43,583 nt of DNA, taken from positions 1 to 43,583 of the forward strand of contig JBBSEZ010000020.1 in NCBI GenBank assembly GCA_038239195.1, read 5' to 3'. Made by a program: the position numbers and the translations under genes. Every line of letters starts with the position of its first letter. Position 1 is the stretch's first letter. The notes under the pieces are model-generated. The model did not search any database. It was not told the origin of the DNA and was given only the letters and a program-made list of their open reading frames with translations. This document shows positions 1 to 8,168 of the stretch, one piece after another. This DNA is from JBBSEZ01 sp038239195 (lineage in GTDB: Bacteria; Planctomycetota; Planctomycetia; Gemmatales; Gemmataceae).

Positions 1-24
1 CCCCCCCCCCCCCCCCCCCCCCCC
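1..24. repeat. Poly-C homopolymer at the window edge
   Basis: The first 24 bases are all C. It lies exactly at the edge and is followed at once by ordinary mixed sequence. A run this long is not seen anywhere else in the window. It most likely reflects a contig-end or sequencing artefact (poly-G on the other strand) rather than biology, but the sequence alone cannot prove that. Confidence 0.9.
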
Positions 25-77
25 GGGCTGCCAAGACGACCGATGGTCGATGCAGTTACGAAATGGTCCTCGAGCGC

Positions 78-515
78 TCACCGGGCTTTGGCGACGGGGA
101 GGAGGAGGTCGATGAGGCCCCAGAACTTCTTCTGCCCGAGGCGGTCGGCCAGGTTCTTGACCGCCTGGATGTCTTTGAAGCTCACGTCGGAGGAGGAGTT
201 GGCCCGCGTCGTGGTAGGGGCAGCCTCCGAGCGCTTTCTCTTTTTCTTGCTCGCACCGAGCAATTGGCTTTTGTAGGACGAGATGTGATTGGGGTCGATG
301 TCTTCGCGATAGCGCTTCAAGATCCAGTCGTGGATCTTGGCCGGCTTGGACGATTTGCCAAGCGCCTTGAGCGCCTGTCGGACTAGTTCCTTCTTGTTCA
401 GGCCAGAAGTCCCTTCGGAGGTTGCCTCGCTGCCCGCCTCGTCCTGGGCTTGTTCGTTCGTTCCTTCGGCCTGGGCCCCCGACGTCGTCGTTTCTTCTTT
501 CCTCGGTCGTGCCAT
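78..515 (-). CDS. Small basic protein of unknown function
   Basis: Predicted 145 aa protein starting MARPRKEE. The start is chosen because GAGGA sits about 9 nt upstream on the minus strand, whereas upstream in-frame extensions are Arg/Pro-rich with no ribosome site. The N-terminal third is acidic and Ala/Gly/Thr-rich, so probably disordered. A central block (about residues 40-90) with KKELVRQALKALG and KPAKIHDWILKRYREDI looks helical and resembles small winged-helix or HARE-HTH-like modules. A KKKRKR basic cluster follows, then a C-terminal helix ending LLLPVAKAR. The pattern suggests a nucleic-acid-binding adaptor. No catalytic motif is visible, and the function is inferred only weakly. Confidence 0.7.
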   Translation of the reverse strand: MARPRKEETTTSGAQAEGTNEQAQDEAGSEATSEGTSGLNKKELVRQALKALGKSSKPAKIHDWILKRYREDIDPNHISSYKSQLLGASKKKRKRSEAAPTTTRANSSSDVSFKDIQAVKNLADRLGQKKFWGLIDLLLPVAKAR

Positions 516-945
516 GAGTTGGTTTTCCTCGGACAATGGGTGCAGATCGGTTGTCTTTCCGGGTGCGGGCCGCAGTGGCGCCGAGCTCGGGGTGAAGGCG
601 AAGGGCCGGCTTCCAGCCCTTTTTGCTCGTGTGGCGAGCCTGGGGCTGGCAGTTCGCGTCCTGTCCTTCTGCGGCAACTCCTCTTGCCGGCGCGGGCCAA
701 TCCTGGCCACGAGGCCAACCGTTCTCCCCACATCCGGATCTTATCTTACCTCCGTTCTTCTTGGATGCAATCGCGGAATGAGACATTGTCGGGGTTTGTT
801 TCCAATAACTCTCCCACCCGACAGAAAACGTTGAAGCAACGGAGGTACGGCGAAGGAGGGCCACAACCAAATCGAGGGCGCCGAGAGCCGCGCCGGCCCC
901 AACGGCCACCGGTCGGCGGGCACAAGTCGATGCCGAGGCGCGGCG
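516..945. other. Intergenic stretch without a convincing gene
   Basis: These 430 bases separate the start of the small basic gene from the end of the MarR gene. Open frames here have poor composition and no ribosome site. The 735-850 part is noticeably AT-richer than its surroundings. On the minus strand it holds a weak promoter-like pair (TTGCAT, 16 nt, TAAGAT) that could serve the 78-515 gene. I see no RNA gene or clear terminator. Confidence 0.4.
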
Positions 946-1422
946 TTATCCGGGCTCGTCGGGACACGCGTGCCGGGCCTTCTCCAGCAGCCGATTGAGT
1001 TCCGCCAGTTCGTCCCCCGAGAGATGGCCGAGGATGCGCCGGTGGAGCGCCATCACGGGCCCGTCGAGTTGGGCGAGCAGGCGAGCCCCCTGCTCGGTGA
1101 TCGACACGAACACCTCGCGCCGGTCCTCCGCGGAGCGCTCGCGGCGAACGAACTGCGCGGCCTCCAGCCGGTCGAGGAGGCCGGTGAGCCCGGGCACGAC
1201 GGTGATGGTGCGGGCCGCGACGTCGAGGCAACGCATGGGCGTGCCTTCGCCGCGAAGGATGCGGAGGACGTTGTACTGCGACGGGGTCAGGTTGTGTTCG
1301 CGGAAGAGGCGCGCGAAACAGATTTGAAGCCGGTCGCTGGTGCGGAAGAGGTTCAGGGCGGCCTCCTGCTGGGGACAGCCGAACGCTTTCTTTTTCTTCA
1401 ACTCGTCTTGCAATCGTGCCAT
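946..1422 (-). CDS. MarR-family transcriptional regulator
   Basis: 158 aa, the usual MarR length. After an N-terminal helix comes the winged-helix core: LTPSQYNVLRILRG (about residues 45-58), a recognition-helix region ITVVPGLTGLLDRLEAAQFV, then the wing with RRERSAEDRREVFVSITEQG, the signature Asp-Arg-Arg of the family. A C-terminal dimerisation helix follows (LSGDELAELNRLLEKA). AGGAG lies 7-8 nt before the ATG. MarR proteins are dimeric DNA-binding repressors that usually respond to phenolic ligands or oxidants and often repress their own gene. No drug-efflux or enzyme target sits directly beside it; the MFS exporter is 40 kb away. The regulon is unknown. Confidence 0.93.
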   Translation of the reverse strand: MARLQDELKKKKAFGCPQQEAALNLFRTSDRLQICFARLFREHNLTPSQYNVLRILRGEGTPMRCLDVAARTITVVPGLTGLLDRLEAAQFVRRERSAEDRREVFVSITEQGARLLAQLDGPVMALHRRILGHLSGDELAELNRLLEKARHACPDEPG

Positions 1423-1448
1423 GGTTCGCTCCTTCCTCTCTAGCGATT

Positions 1449-1477
1449 ACCTTATTTATCAATTGTTGAGGAGTCAA
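1449..1477 (-). promoter_or_regulatory. Putative marR promoter with inverted repeat
   Basis: On the minus strand, TTGACT (1472-1477) is followed after 17 nt by TAAGGT (1449-1454), ahead of the MarR ribosome site. Inside the spacer lies the inverted repeat TCAA-N3-TTGA (1459-1469), a form common in MarR operators. Autoregulation is therefore plausible. The -10 match is weak (3 of 6). Confidence 0.4.
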
Positions 1478-1557
1478 CGCATTGGCGAGGGGCCTCCCTC
1501 GACGGGCGCCCGCGGATAGGACCAAGACCGTCTCGCCCCCTCGAAGAAGTTCGCACC

Positions 1558-1800
1558 ATGCGCAAGCGCGCTCCTGGCGGCCACCCTGGCGGTGCTCTCG
1601 CTAGCGCGAACGCCAGCCCCGTTGCCCAGGGCCCGAGGCCGGACGAGGGGAACGACGACGTGAAGCGACTGCAAGGGACGTGGGTCATGGTCTCGCGAAC
1701 GCTGGCGGGCCAGCCCGTCTCGCACGTGGTCGCCACCGTGGAGATCGACGGCAGCCGGTTCACCTCCGTCAACTTCCCCGAGCGTGCCAGGCGAAGGCCG
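1558..1800 (+). pseudogene. Broken TIGR03067-type exported protein remnant
   Basis: The frame starting at 1558 contains DDVKRLQGTWVMVSRTLAGQ followed by VEIDGSRFTSVNFP, which matches the start of the planctomycete TIGR03067 domain (a GTW-initiated, lipocalin-like repeat). A hydrophobic export signal, ALLAATLAVLSLA, is encoded at about 1566-1610 but in a different frame. The signal peptide and the domain are therefore separated by frameshifts. Similarity stops near 1795, where the frame becomes Arg/Pro-rich. The frame stays open by chance into the next gene at 2023, which has its own ribosome site. I read this as a decayed gene; a sequencing indel could account for the frameshift but not for the missing C-terminus. 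Confidence 0.6.
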
Positions 1801-2022
1801 ATGGGCCACCCGCTGCGGGGAAGGGCCCGCCGACCAGGCGCAGTGGCCCTGGGGCCGGCGGCGCTGTACACTTCTTCTACATCCTCGACACCCATCGCTG
1901 CCGCCGTCGTCAGCTCGCGTGCCGCTTTCCGGCCTCCGGGGCCGGGGCACAACCGGGCTCGCCCTGCCGCCCCCGACGCGCAACGGGCCCGTCTGGCGCC
2001 TTGTCTCGAAAAGGAAGTCCCC

Positions 2023-2559
2023 ATGGAAAAGGCCCCTCCCTCTCCGGTCCCCGTCCGCGAGCTCTCCCTCCCGCTTGACCGCGACGTCTTCCTGCGCACC
2101 CTGCTCCGCGAGCTCGCCGGCACCCTCCAGGACGTGGTCGGCCTCGAGGAAGCGTCCGGCTTCGTCAGCGTGGTCGGCCAGCGCATCGGCGATCGCATCA
2201 ACGACACGTACAAGTCGGCCCTGGCCGTCGAGGGCCTGACCCGCGAACAGGTCGCCGACGTGCTCGTGGACCTGAAGCGGCGCATCCAGGGCGATTTCTT
2301 CGTCCTCGAGCAGGACGACGAGAAGATCGTCCTGGGCAACCGCGCCTGCCCCTTCGGGGACAAGGTCCTCGACCGCCCCGCCCTGTGCATGATGACGAGC
2401 AACGTCTTCGGCTCCATCGCGGCGGACAACCTCGGCTACGCCAAGGTCGTCCTCGAGGAGACCATCGCCGAGGGGGCCCCTGGGTGCCGGGTCGTCGTCT
2501 ACCTCAAGCCGACGCAGGAAGCGGGGGCCTCCAAGGGCCGAGAATACTTCAAGGGGTAG
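2023..2559 (+). CDS. Methanogen output domain 1-like sensory protein
   Basis: 178 aa, start at ATG 2023 with AAGGAAG just upstream. The N-terminal half (DRDVFLRTLLRELAGTLQDVVGLEEASGFVSVVGQRIG) is helical. The C-terminal half has the cysteine pattern I associate with methanogen output domain 1 (MetOD1): CPFGDKV, then RPALCMMTSNVFGSIAADN, then APGCRVVVYLKP. Three conserved-looking cysteines (CPFG, LCMM, PGCR) could bind a metal or sense redox; that part is inference. The gene ends 8 nt before the start of a hybrid histidine kinase, so the two are surely co-transcribed and may be one sensory unit with this protein as a stand-alone input or output partner. The family assignment is from memory of the motif spacing. 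Confidence 0.75.
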   Translation: MEKAPPSPVPVRELSLPLDRDVFLRTLLRELAGTLQDVVGLEEASGFVSVVGQRIGDRINDTYKSALAVEGLTREQVADVLVDLKRRIQGDFFVLEQDDEKIVLGNRACPFGDKVLDRPALCMMTSNVFGSIAADNLGYAKVVLEETIAEGAPGCRVVVYLKPTQEAGASKGREYFKG

Positions 2560-2567
2560 CCCGGTTC

Positions 2568-4553
2568 GTGGACACCGAGCAGCAGTTCCTTCAGTTCGCC
2601 GACCTGCGGCCCGACGCCCTTCTGCTCGTCTCGGGGGGCGGCACCATCCTCGCCGCCAACCGGGGCGTGGAACGGCGATTGGGCCTCGCGCCGGCCGACC
2701 TCCGGGGGCGCCCCTTGGGGGACTTCGTGGAAGGGCCCGCCGACGCCCTCGCCGGCCACCTGCGCGCCTGCGCGCGCAGCCGCGAGCTCGTCCTCGGGTC
2801 GTTGACGGTCAAGCGGCCGGACGATCCGCCTCTCGCTTGCCGCAGCGAGGGCGCCGTTTTCCGCCCGCGCGCCGAAGGCGTCGAAGCAGTCGTGCTGCTC
2901 TGCCTCGCGCCCAAGGAGGCAGCCACCAGCCGGTTCGTGGCCCTGACCCAGCAGATCGACGGGCTGTCCGCCGAGATCGTCCGGCGCAAGCGCGTCGAGG
3001 AGGAGTTGCGCGGGCATCGCGAGCAGCTGCGCGTGACCCTGGGCAGCATCGGCGACGCCGTCCTCGTTACCGACGCCGACGCGCGGGTCACTTTCCTCAA
3101 CCCGGTCGCCGAGGGCCTCACCGGCTGGGCCCAGGCCGAGGCGGCGGGCAGGCCGTTCGCCGAGGTCTTCCCCATCGTCAACGAGCAGACGCGGCGCCCT
3201 GCCGAAGACCCCGTCGGGAGAGTGTTCCGCGAGGGGGTGGTGATCGGCCTCGCCAACCACACGATCCTGATCGCCCGCGACGGGACCGAACGGCCCATCG
3301 AGGACAGCGCCGCGCCGATCCGGCCCCCGGGCGGCGCAATCGCCGGCGTGGTGCTGGTCTTCCGCGACGTGACGGAAAAGCGCCGCGCCGAAGCCGAGCG
3401 CCACCGCCTCGAGGAGGGCCTGCGGCGGCGCAACGAGCAACTCGCCGAGGCCGACCGCCGCAAAGACGACTTCCTGGCGCTGCTGGGGCACGAACTGCGC
3501 AACCCGCTCGCCCCCATCCGCAACGCCGTGACGCTCCTCTCGATGCGGCCGGGCGATCAGGCCGTGGTGGCCCAGGCCCGCGCGATGATCGACCGCCAGG
3601 CCACGCAGATGACGCGGCTGGTGGACGAACTGCTCGACGCCTCACGGATCGCCCGCGGCAAGGTGCAACTCCGCCGCGAGCGCCTCGACCTGGCCGCGCT
3701 GGTGCGGGCGGTGGCCGACGACCACCGCGCCGAGGTCGAGGCCTCCGGCCTGACGCTGGCGGTCGAGGTCCCGGGCGCTCCGCTGTTCGTCCACGGCGAC
3801 GGCGCTCGCCTGGCGCAGGTCGTCGGCAATCTGCTCCACAACGCGTCGAAATTCACCGACCCGGGAGGCCGGGTGACGGTGCGCCTCGCGGCGGAAGGCG
3901 GCCAGGCCGACCTCCGCGTCGAGGACACGGGCGTGGGCATCGCGCCGGAGGCCCTGCCGAAGCTGTTCGAGGTCTTCTCCCAGGTGGACGCCACCCTGGC
4001 GCGCAGCAAGGGCGGCCTGGGGCTGGGCCTGTCGGTGGTCAAAGGGCTCGTCGAGCTCCACGGCGGGCGCGTGCGAGCGGCCAGCGACGGCCCAGGCCTC
4101 GGCGCGGCCTTCACCGCGTGGGTGCCCCTGGACCACGGCCCCGAGCCCTCCCCCGTCGCGCCCGTCCCTGCCACGCCGCTCCCCGCCGGACGACGAAAGG
4201 TCTTGATTGTCGAGGACGGCCGCGACGCCGCCGAGTCGCTTCGGCTGCTGCTTGCGCTCCAGGGCTTCGAGGTGGTGGTCGCCCACAGCGGTCCCGAGGG
4301 CGTCGAGGTGGCCCGCCGGTTCCTCCCCGAGGCGGTCGTCTGCGACCTGGGCCTGCCGGGCATGAGCGGCTACGAAGTGGCCCGAGCGCTGCGGGCCGAC
4401 CCGGCCACGGCGTCGGCGACGCTCATCTGCGCCTCCGGGTATGGGCAGGAAGAGGACCGGCGTCAGGCCCGCGAAGCCGGCTTCGACGAGGCGCTCGTCA
4501 AGCCCGTGGGCCCCGAGGTGCTGCTGCGGCTCCTGGCCCGGCCGCGCGACTGA
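2568..4553 (+). CDS. PAS/PAS hybrid sensor histidine kinase with C-terminal receiver
   Basis: About 661 aa from a GTG at 2568, chosen because AAGGGG overlaps the upstream stop and no ATG lies nearby. Domains in order: PAS 1 (about 10-110; DALLLVSGGGTILAANRG), a short coiled stretch, PAS 2 (about 155-270; GDAVLVTDADARVTFLNPVA), a coiled-coil (RHRLEEGLRRRNEQLAEADR), HisKA with the phospho-His near residue 308 in LLGHELRNPLAP, and HATPase with N box NLLHNASKF, G1 DTGVGIAPE, F box LFEVFSQVD and G2 GLGLGLSVVKGL. A receiver domain follows, with acidic IVEDGRD, the acceptor Asp near 593 in VVCDLGLPGMSG and the conserved KPVG Lys. No membrane segment is visible, so it is cytoplasmic. The receiver could act as an internal phosphate sink or pass phosphate to an unseen Hpt protein. 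Confidence 0.93.
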   Translation: MDTEQQFLQFADLRPDALLLVSGGGTILAANRGVERRLGLAPADLRGRPLGDFVEGPADALAGHLRACARSRELVLGSLTVKRPDDPPLACRSEGAVFRPRAEGVEAVVLLCLAPKEAATSRFVALTQQIDGLSAEIVRRKRVEEELRGHREQLRVTLGSIGDAVLVTDADARVTFLNPVAEGLTGWAQAEAAGRPFAEVFPIVNEQTRRPAEDPVGRVFREGVVIGLANHTILIARDGTERPIEDSAAPIRPPGGAIAGVVLVFRDVTEKRRAEAERHRLEEGLRRRNEQLAEADRRKDDFLALLGHELRNPLAPIRNAVTLLSMRPGDQAVVAQARAMIDRQATQMTRLVDELLDASRIARGKVQLRRERLDLAALVRAVADDHRAEVEASGLTLAVEVPGAPLFVHGDGARLAQVVGNLLHNASKFTDPGGRVTVRLAAEGGQADLRVEDTGVGIAPEALPKLFEVFSQVDATLARSKGGLGLGLSVVKGLVELHGGRVRAASDGPGLGAAFTAWVPLDHGPEPSPVAPVPATPLPAGRRKVLIVEDGRDAAESLRLLLALQGFEVVVAHSGPEGVEVARRFLPEAVVCDLGLPGMSGYEVARALRADPATASATLICASGYGQEEDRRQAREAGFDEALVKPVGPEVLLRLLARPRD

Positions 4554-4683
4554 GCGTCCGCCGCGACCGCCGGACCGGGGCGTGGCTACCCGGAGAGGAA
4601 AGATCGCGCCAACCCGATGCGCTTCGAGCGCGGATCGAACGAGCCGTTCCGGCGCCGTTTCGGCCAACAACGCCGATTCGTCG

Positions 4684-4713
4684 TTGCCGCGCTTGCCTTC
4701 GCGCTGGTATCCT
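4684..4713 (+). promoter_or_regulatory. Possible promoter for the first HEAT-repeat gene
   Basis: TTGCCG (4684-4689), 18 nt, TATCCT (4708-4713) lies 37 nt before the ATG at 4750. The match is partial (3/6 and 4/6) and GC-rich hosts give many such hits, so this is tentative. It is the best candidate in the 196-base gap after the kinase gene. Confidence 0.25.
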
Positions 4714-4749
4714 TGGAAGGGGGAAGGAGAGCTGCAAAGAGGCCAGACC

Positions 4750-6012
4750 ATGCGTGCGACCACTCTGCTTGCCAGTGCTTTGCTCGTGCTCGCCCTGACC
4801 GGTCTGGTCGAAGGACAGGGCGCCGAGAAGAAGCGCCCTCCCGGGAAAACGATCCCCTCCAAGACGCCCTTCTCGAAGGAGCCCTTCGAATCTGCTCCAG
4901 TCGAAATTGGCGGCAAGACCCTCCCCCAGTGGAAGGCCCAACTCGCGCACAAGGACGCCAGCCGCCGCGAGGAGGCCGTCATCACCATCACGATGTTCGG
5001 CCCCGCCGCCTCCGGGTGCGTCCCCTTGCTCGTCGGACGCACCAGCGACAGCGACACCAGCCCCAAGGTCAGGGCGATCATCGCCCTCCGCATGATCGAG
5101 GTCCGCGAGAAAGACGTCCCGTTGGTGGTGCAAGCGCTCGTGAAGCGCATCAACCCCCCTCCCGAGGGGGCGGAACTACAGGGCATCGTCCGCTACGAGG
5201 CCCTGCGCACTCTGGGGCGGTTCGCAGGGGATGCGCACGTGGCCATCCCCGCCCTGGCGCGGGCCACGCGGGACACCAACTCGTACGCGATCCGCCAGTT
5301 GGCCGTCAAGGTGCTCGCCCGCGCCGGCGTACACAAGGGCAGCCCCGACGTTCGGGCCATCAACGCCTTGCTGGTCTCGATGAAGACCGACACCACCTTC
5401 CACGTCCGGCTCGAGGCCATCCAGGGGCTCGGCATTCTCGGCCCGCCAGCCGACGCCAACGTGGCCGCCCGCGTCCGCGCCGACTTGTGGCAGCAGTACA
5501 CCGCCAGCAGCAACACGAGCCTCCGCCTCTGGTCGCTGCCCACCCTCGTGGCCAGCGACAGCGAAGCCCTCGACAAGAAGTCCACGGACTCGGCGCTGAA
5601 AAAGCTCGGCGGCTACCTCCACCACGCCAAGGACAAGCAGGCTCGCATCAACGCCGCCTCGGCCCTCGGCGCGCTCGGCAAGCGCGCCAAGCCGCAGGTG
5701 CCCGCACTCATCGCCCTGACCGCCAATTCGACCGACCCGGTGATGATCCAGGCCGCCTGCGCCGCCCTGAGCGGCATCGGCGACAACAGCGACCGGGTGG
5801 TCGATGCGATGATCGACGTCCTCGGCCACAAGGACCCCAACTGTGTGGTGGCGGCCTGCGGGACGTTGCTCCAGCTCAACGCGGGGGGGGCCCGCGTGCT
5901 CGCCGCCCTGAAACAGCAGCTCGACCGGGCCGACCTCAAGAAGGAGCTCCTCCCCTACATCAAACACACGATCGACGAGCTCAAGAAGCCCGTCCTCGCC
6001 AAGCCGAAGTGA
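4750..6012 (+). CDS. Exported HEAT-repeat protein
   Basis: 420 aa starting MRATTLLASALLVLALTG, a clear signal peptide ending around residue 20-24. AAGAGG lies about 7 nt upstream. The mature protein is built of helical pairs with HEAT/armadillo spacing: for example YEALRTLGRFAGDAHVAIPA, RLEAIQGLGILGPPADANV, ARINAASALGALGKRAKPQ and QAACAALSGIGDNSDRVVD. There is no catalytic motif. HEAT solenoids are scaffolds for protein binding; an exported copy would act in the periplasm or at the cell surface. A second exported HEAT protein follows on the same strand after 165 bases of palindromes, suggesting a pair. The partner is unknown. Confidence 0.85.
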   Translation: MRATTLLASALLVLALTGLVEGQGAEKKRPPGKTIPSKTPFSKEPFESAPVEIGGKTLPQWKAQLAHKDASRREEAVITITMFGPAASGCVPLLVGRTSDSDTSPKVRAIIALRMIEVREKDVPLVVQALVKRINPPPEGAELQGIVRYEALRTLGRFAGDAHVAIPALARATRDTNSYAIRQLAVKVLARAGVHKGSPDVRAINALLVSMKTDTTFHVRLEAIQGLGILGPPADANVAARVRADLWQQYTASSNTSLRLWSLPTLVASDSEALDKKSTDSALKKLGGYLHHAKDKQARINAASALGALGKRAKPQVPALIALTANSTDPVMIQAACAALSGIGDNSDRVVDAMIDVLGHKDPNCVVAACGTLLQLNAGGARVLAALKQQLDRADLKKELLPYIKHTIDELKKPVLAKPK

Positions 6013-6029
6013 GGCCGCCCACGATGCTG

Positions 6030-6120
6030 CCCTCTCCCCTGTACGCGGGGGAGAGGGGGCTGCCTTGCTCGAAGACGGCCCCTAACTCCCAACCCCTCTC
6101 CCCGAGTACCGGGAGAGGGG
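6030..6120. repeat. Two successive perfect GC-rich hairpins
   Basis: Hairpin 1: CCCTCTCCCC (6030-6039) pairs with GGGGAGAGGG (6048-6057), loop 8 nt. Hairpin 2: CCCCTCTCCC (6093-6102) pairs with GGGAGAGGGG (6111-6120), loop 8 nt. The stems are near-identical in sequence, and a short inverted pair (GCCTTGCT near 6062, AGCAAGGC near 6123) brackets the second. No T-run follows, so these look like members of a dispersed palindromic repeat rather than simple terminators, although they may still insulate the two HEAT genes. Confidence 0.75.
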
Positions 6121-6177
6121 GCAGCAAGGCGGTTGCCCCTCGTTCTTCCACGACCTCGCCCCGAGAGCAAGCGAACC

Positions 6178-7986
6178 ATGCACCGTCCCTGTCTTGCCGT
6201 CCTCGCCGTCGCGGTGGCCCTGGCGAGCGGTTGGTCGATCGAGGGGCGGCCCGCGGCCGTGGCCCAGGCGCCCGGGCTCCTCAAGAAGCCGGCGGCCGTC
6301 TGGGGCAACAAGCTCAAGGACCCTAGCCCGAAGGTGCGCCGCAGCGCCGCCTACGCCCTGGGCCGGCTCGGCACCGAGGCAGGCGGCTACCTCTACGTCG
6401 GCGACCTCGCCAAGCGCGTCGGCATCGACAAGGACGCCGGCGTGCGCGACGCGAGCGCCACCGCCATCGGCGAGATCCTCCAGGACTTCAAGGGCGACTC
6501 GAGCGGCCTTTACCGGGACGCCGGGGCCGCCTTGAAGAAGGCCCTGGAGGAGGACAAGAACGCCGGCGTGCGCCGCAGCGCCGCCTACGCGCTGGGGTCG
6601 TTCGGGCCGCTGGCCGCCGAGGCGACCCCGGCGCTCAAGGCCGCCCTGGAGCACAGCGACCGCTCGGTCCGGCAGAACGCCGCCTGGGCCCTCGGTCGGG
6701 TCTGGTCGCTGCGCCGGGCCGCCACGGCGGAGGAAGCCAAGACCCTCAACGACCTGTGCGGCGCGCTGGGCAAGGTGCTCGCCGACGATAGTTCGGCGGT
6801 GCGCCGCGACGCGGCGGGGGCCCTGGGCCAGCTCGGCCGCGCCGGCGGCAAGGGCGCCGCGCCCGCCCTGATCGGCCTGGTGCGCGACGAGAAAGACGAC
6901 GTGGTGCGCAAGACGGCGCTGGACGCGCTGGCCCCGGTGGTGGGAAAAGAACATCAGCCGTCCGCCAAGGTGCTCTATCCGCTCCTGGATAGCAAGGACG
7001 CCGACACGGCGCGGGCGGCGGCGCTGGTGCTGGGCAACATGGGCGGCGAGCCGGCAATGAAGGCCCTGCCGGAGCTCCAGAAGGCGATCCGGTTGGAGAG
7101 CGACCCGGGCGTGCAGGCGCTGGCCGCGGCGGCCATCAACAACGTTGGCCCAAAGGCGTCGGCGGCGATCCCCGATTTGAAGCGTGCCCTGGAGCGCTCG
7201 CGCGACCCGTTCGTGCGCCGCAACAGCGCGCTGGCGCTGGCCAACATCGCCGCGGGGATGGCGGAGGAAGACGACAAGGGAGTTCCGGTTTATCCGCGCC
7301 TCGGCAAGGAGATCGAGGCGGCGGTGCCGGCGCTGGCCGCGGCCTTGAAGAAGCTGCCCGGCCGGCCCGACGGCGGAGACAAGGCCGAGGCGCTGGAGGA
7401 GGCGCGCGACCACGCCGCGGAGGCCCTGGCGCGGATGAGCTATCCCGCCAACAAGGAGGCGCTGCCGGCGCTGCGCGACGCGATCCGCGACGACGCCAAC
7501 CAGCGCATGCGCCAGCGCTGCATCTGGGCACTGTTCGACTGCAAGCGAGCGGCGCTCGAGAGCAACAAGATCGACAAGGTGCTCGAGAAGGTGCTCGACG
7601 AGAAGAGCAGGGACGGCGCGCTGGTCCGCTACGATGCGGGCCGGGCCTTCGCCTTCACCTACGGCGCCGACAGCCCCGACAAGGCCGTGGACGTGTTGGT
7701 CCAGATGCTCCAGGACAAAACGCTCCTGGTCTACAAGGGCACCGACGCCGCGCTGGAAGGCACCGGCACCGAGGCCGGGGGCGCCGGCACGCGCACCAAG
7801 GCCAACGCCCGGGACGATGCGCGCTACATGGCGGCCCATGCCCTCGGCAAGATGGGCGCCAAGGCGAAGCGCCACGAGAACGCCATGAAGGCGCTCAAGG
7901 CCGCCTGCAAGGACGCCGACTCCCCGAAACTGCGCAAGGTGGCCGCCGACGCCCTGACCGAGCTCGGCGTGGCCCCGCCGAAGTAG
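6178..7986 (+). CDS. Exported HEAT-repeat (PBS-lyase-like) protein
   Basis: 602 aa from ATG 6178, the first Met followed by a hydrophobic signal (LAVLAVAVALASG). GAGAG lies about 10 nt before the start. It has many HEAT/PBS-lyase repeats with the RRSAAYALG type core: KVRRSAAYALGRLG, GVRRSAAYALGSFG, SVRQNAAWALGRVW, AVRRDAAGALGQLG, DTARAAALVLGNMG and YMAAHALGKMG. The repeats run almost from residue 35 to the C-terminus at TELGVAPPK. No enzymatic residues are evident; lyase activity should not be assumed, since this repeat is generic. It is likely a periplasmic or surface scaffold, probably working alongside the shorter HEAT protein upstream. Confidence 0.88.
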   Translation: MHRPCLAVLAVAVALASGWSIEGRPAAVAQAPGLLKKPAAVWGNKLKDPSPKVRRSAAYALGRLGTEAGGYLYVGDLAKRVGIDKDAGVRDASATAIGEILQDFKGDSSGLYRDAGAALKKALEEDKNAGVRRSAAYALGSFGPLAAEATPALKAALEHSDRSVRQNAAWALGRVWSLRRAATAEEAKTLNDLCGALGKVLADDSSAVRRDAAGALGQLGRAGGKGAAPALIGLVRDEKDDVVRKTALDALAPVVGKEHQPSAKVLYPLLDSKDADTARAAALVLGNMGGEPAMKALPELQKAIRLESDPGVQALAAAAINNVGPKASAAIPDLKRALERSRDPFVRRNSALALANIAAGMAEEDDKGVPVYPRLGKEIEAAVPALAAALKKLPGRPDGGDKAEALEEARDHAAEALARMSYPANKEALPALRDAIRDDANQRMRQRCIWALFDCKRAALESNKIDKVLEKVLDEKSRDGALVRYDAGRAFAFTYGADSPDKAVDVLVQMLQDKTLLVYKGTDAALEGTGTEAGGAGTRTKANARDDARYMAAHALGKMGAKAKRHENAMKALKAACKDADSPKLRKVAADALTELGVAPPK

Positions 7987-8003
7987 CGCCCTCCCGCGAT
8001 CTC

Positions 8004-8044
8004 GGGCCGGGGAAGGGTGGCTCGCACCTTCCCTTCCTCGGCCC
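8004..8044 (+). terminator. Imperfect hairpin after the second HEAT gene
   Basis: The arm at 8004-8019 (GGGCCGGGGAAGGGTG) pairs with 8025-8044, leaving one mismatch and a 4-nt bulge. It lies 17 nt after the stop codon at 7986. There is no clean T-run, so termination strength is uncertain. Confidence 0.4.
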
Positions 8045-8168
8045 ACTCGACTGTTCTCTCCCCAAGGCAGCAAGGACCGGGCCCTGAGTTTTCCCTCTCG
8101 GTGGCGGGCCGCCGGCGTCGGCGGCGCCCTGCCGGCTCGCCGGTCCTGGAAGGCACTCCCCACCAATC

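Noticed and set aside
1558..2559. One 333-residue fusion protein
   Set aside because: An independent ATG at 2023 with AAGGAAG and a clean domain boundary show that the second part is a separate gene; the first part is a decayed fragment.
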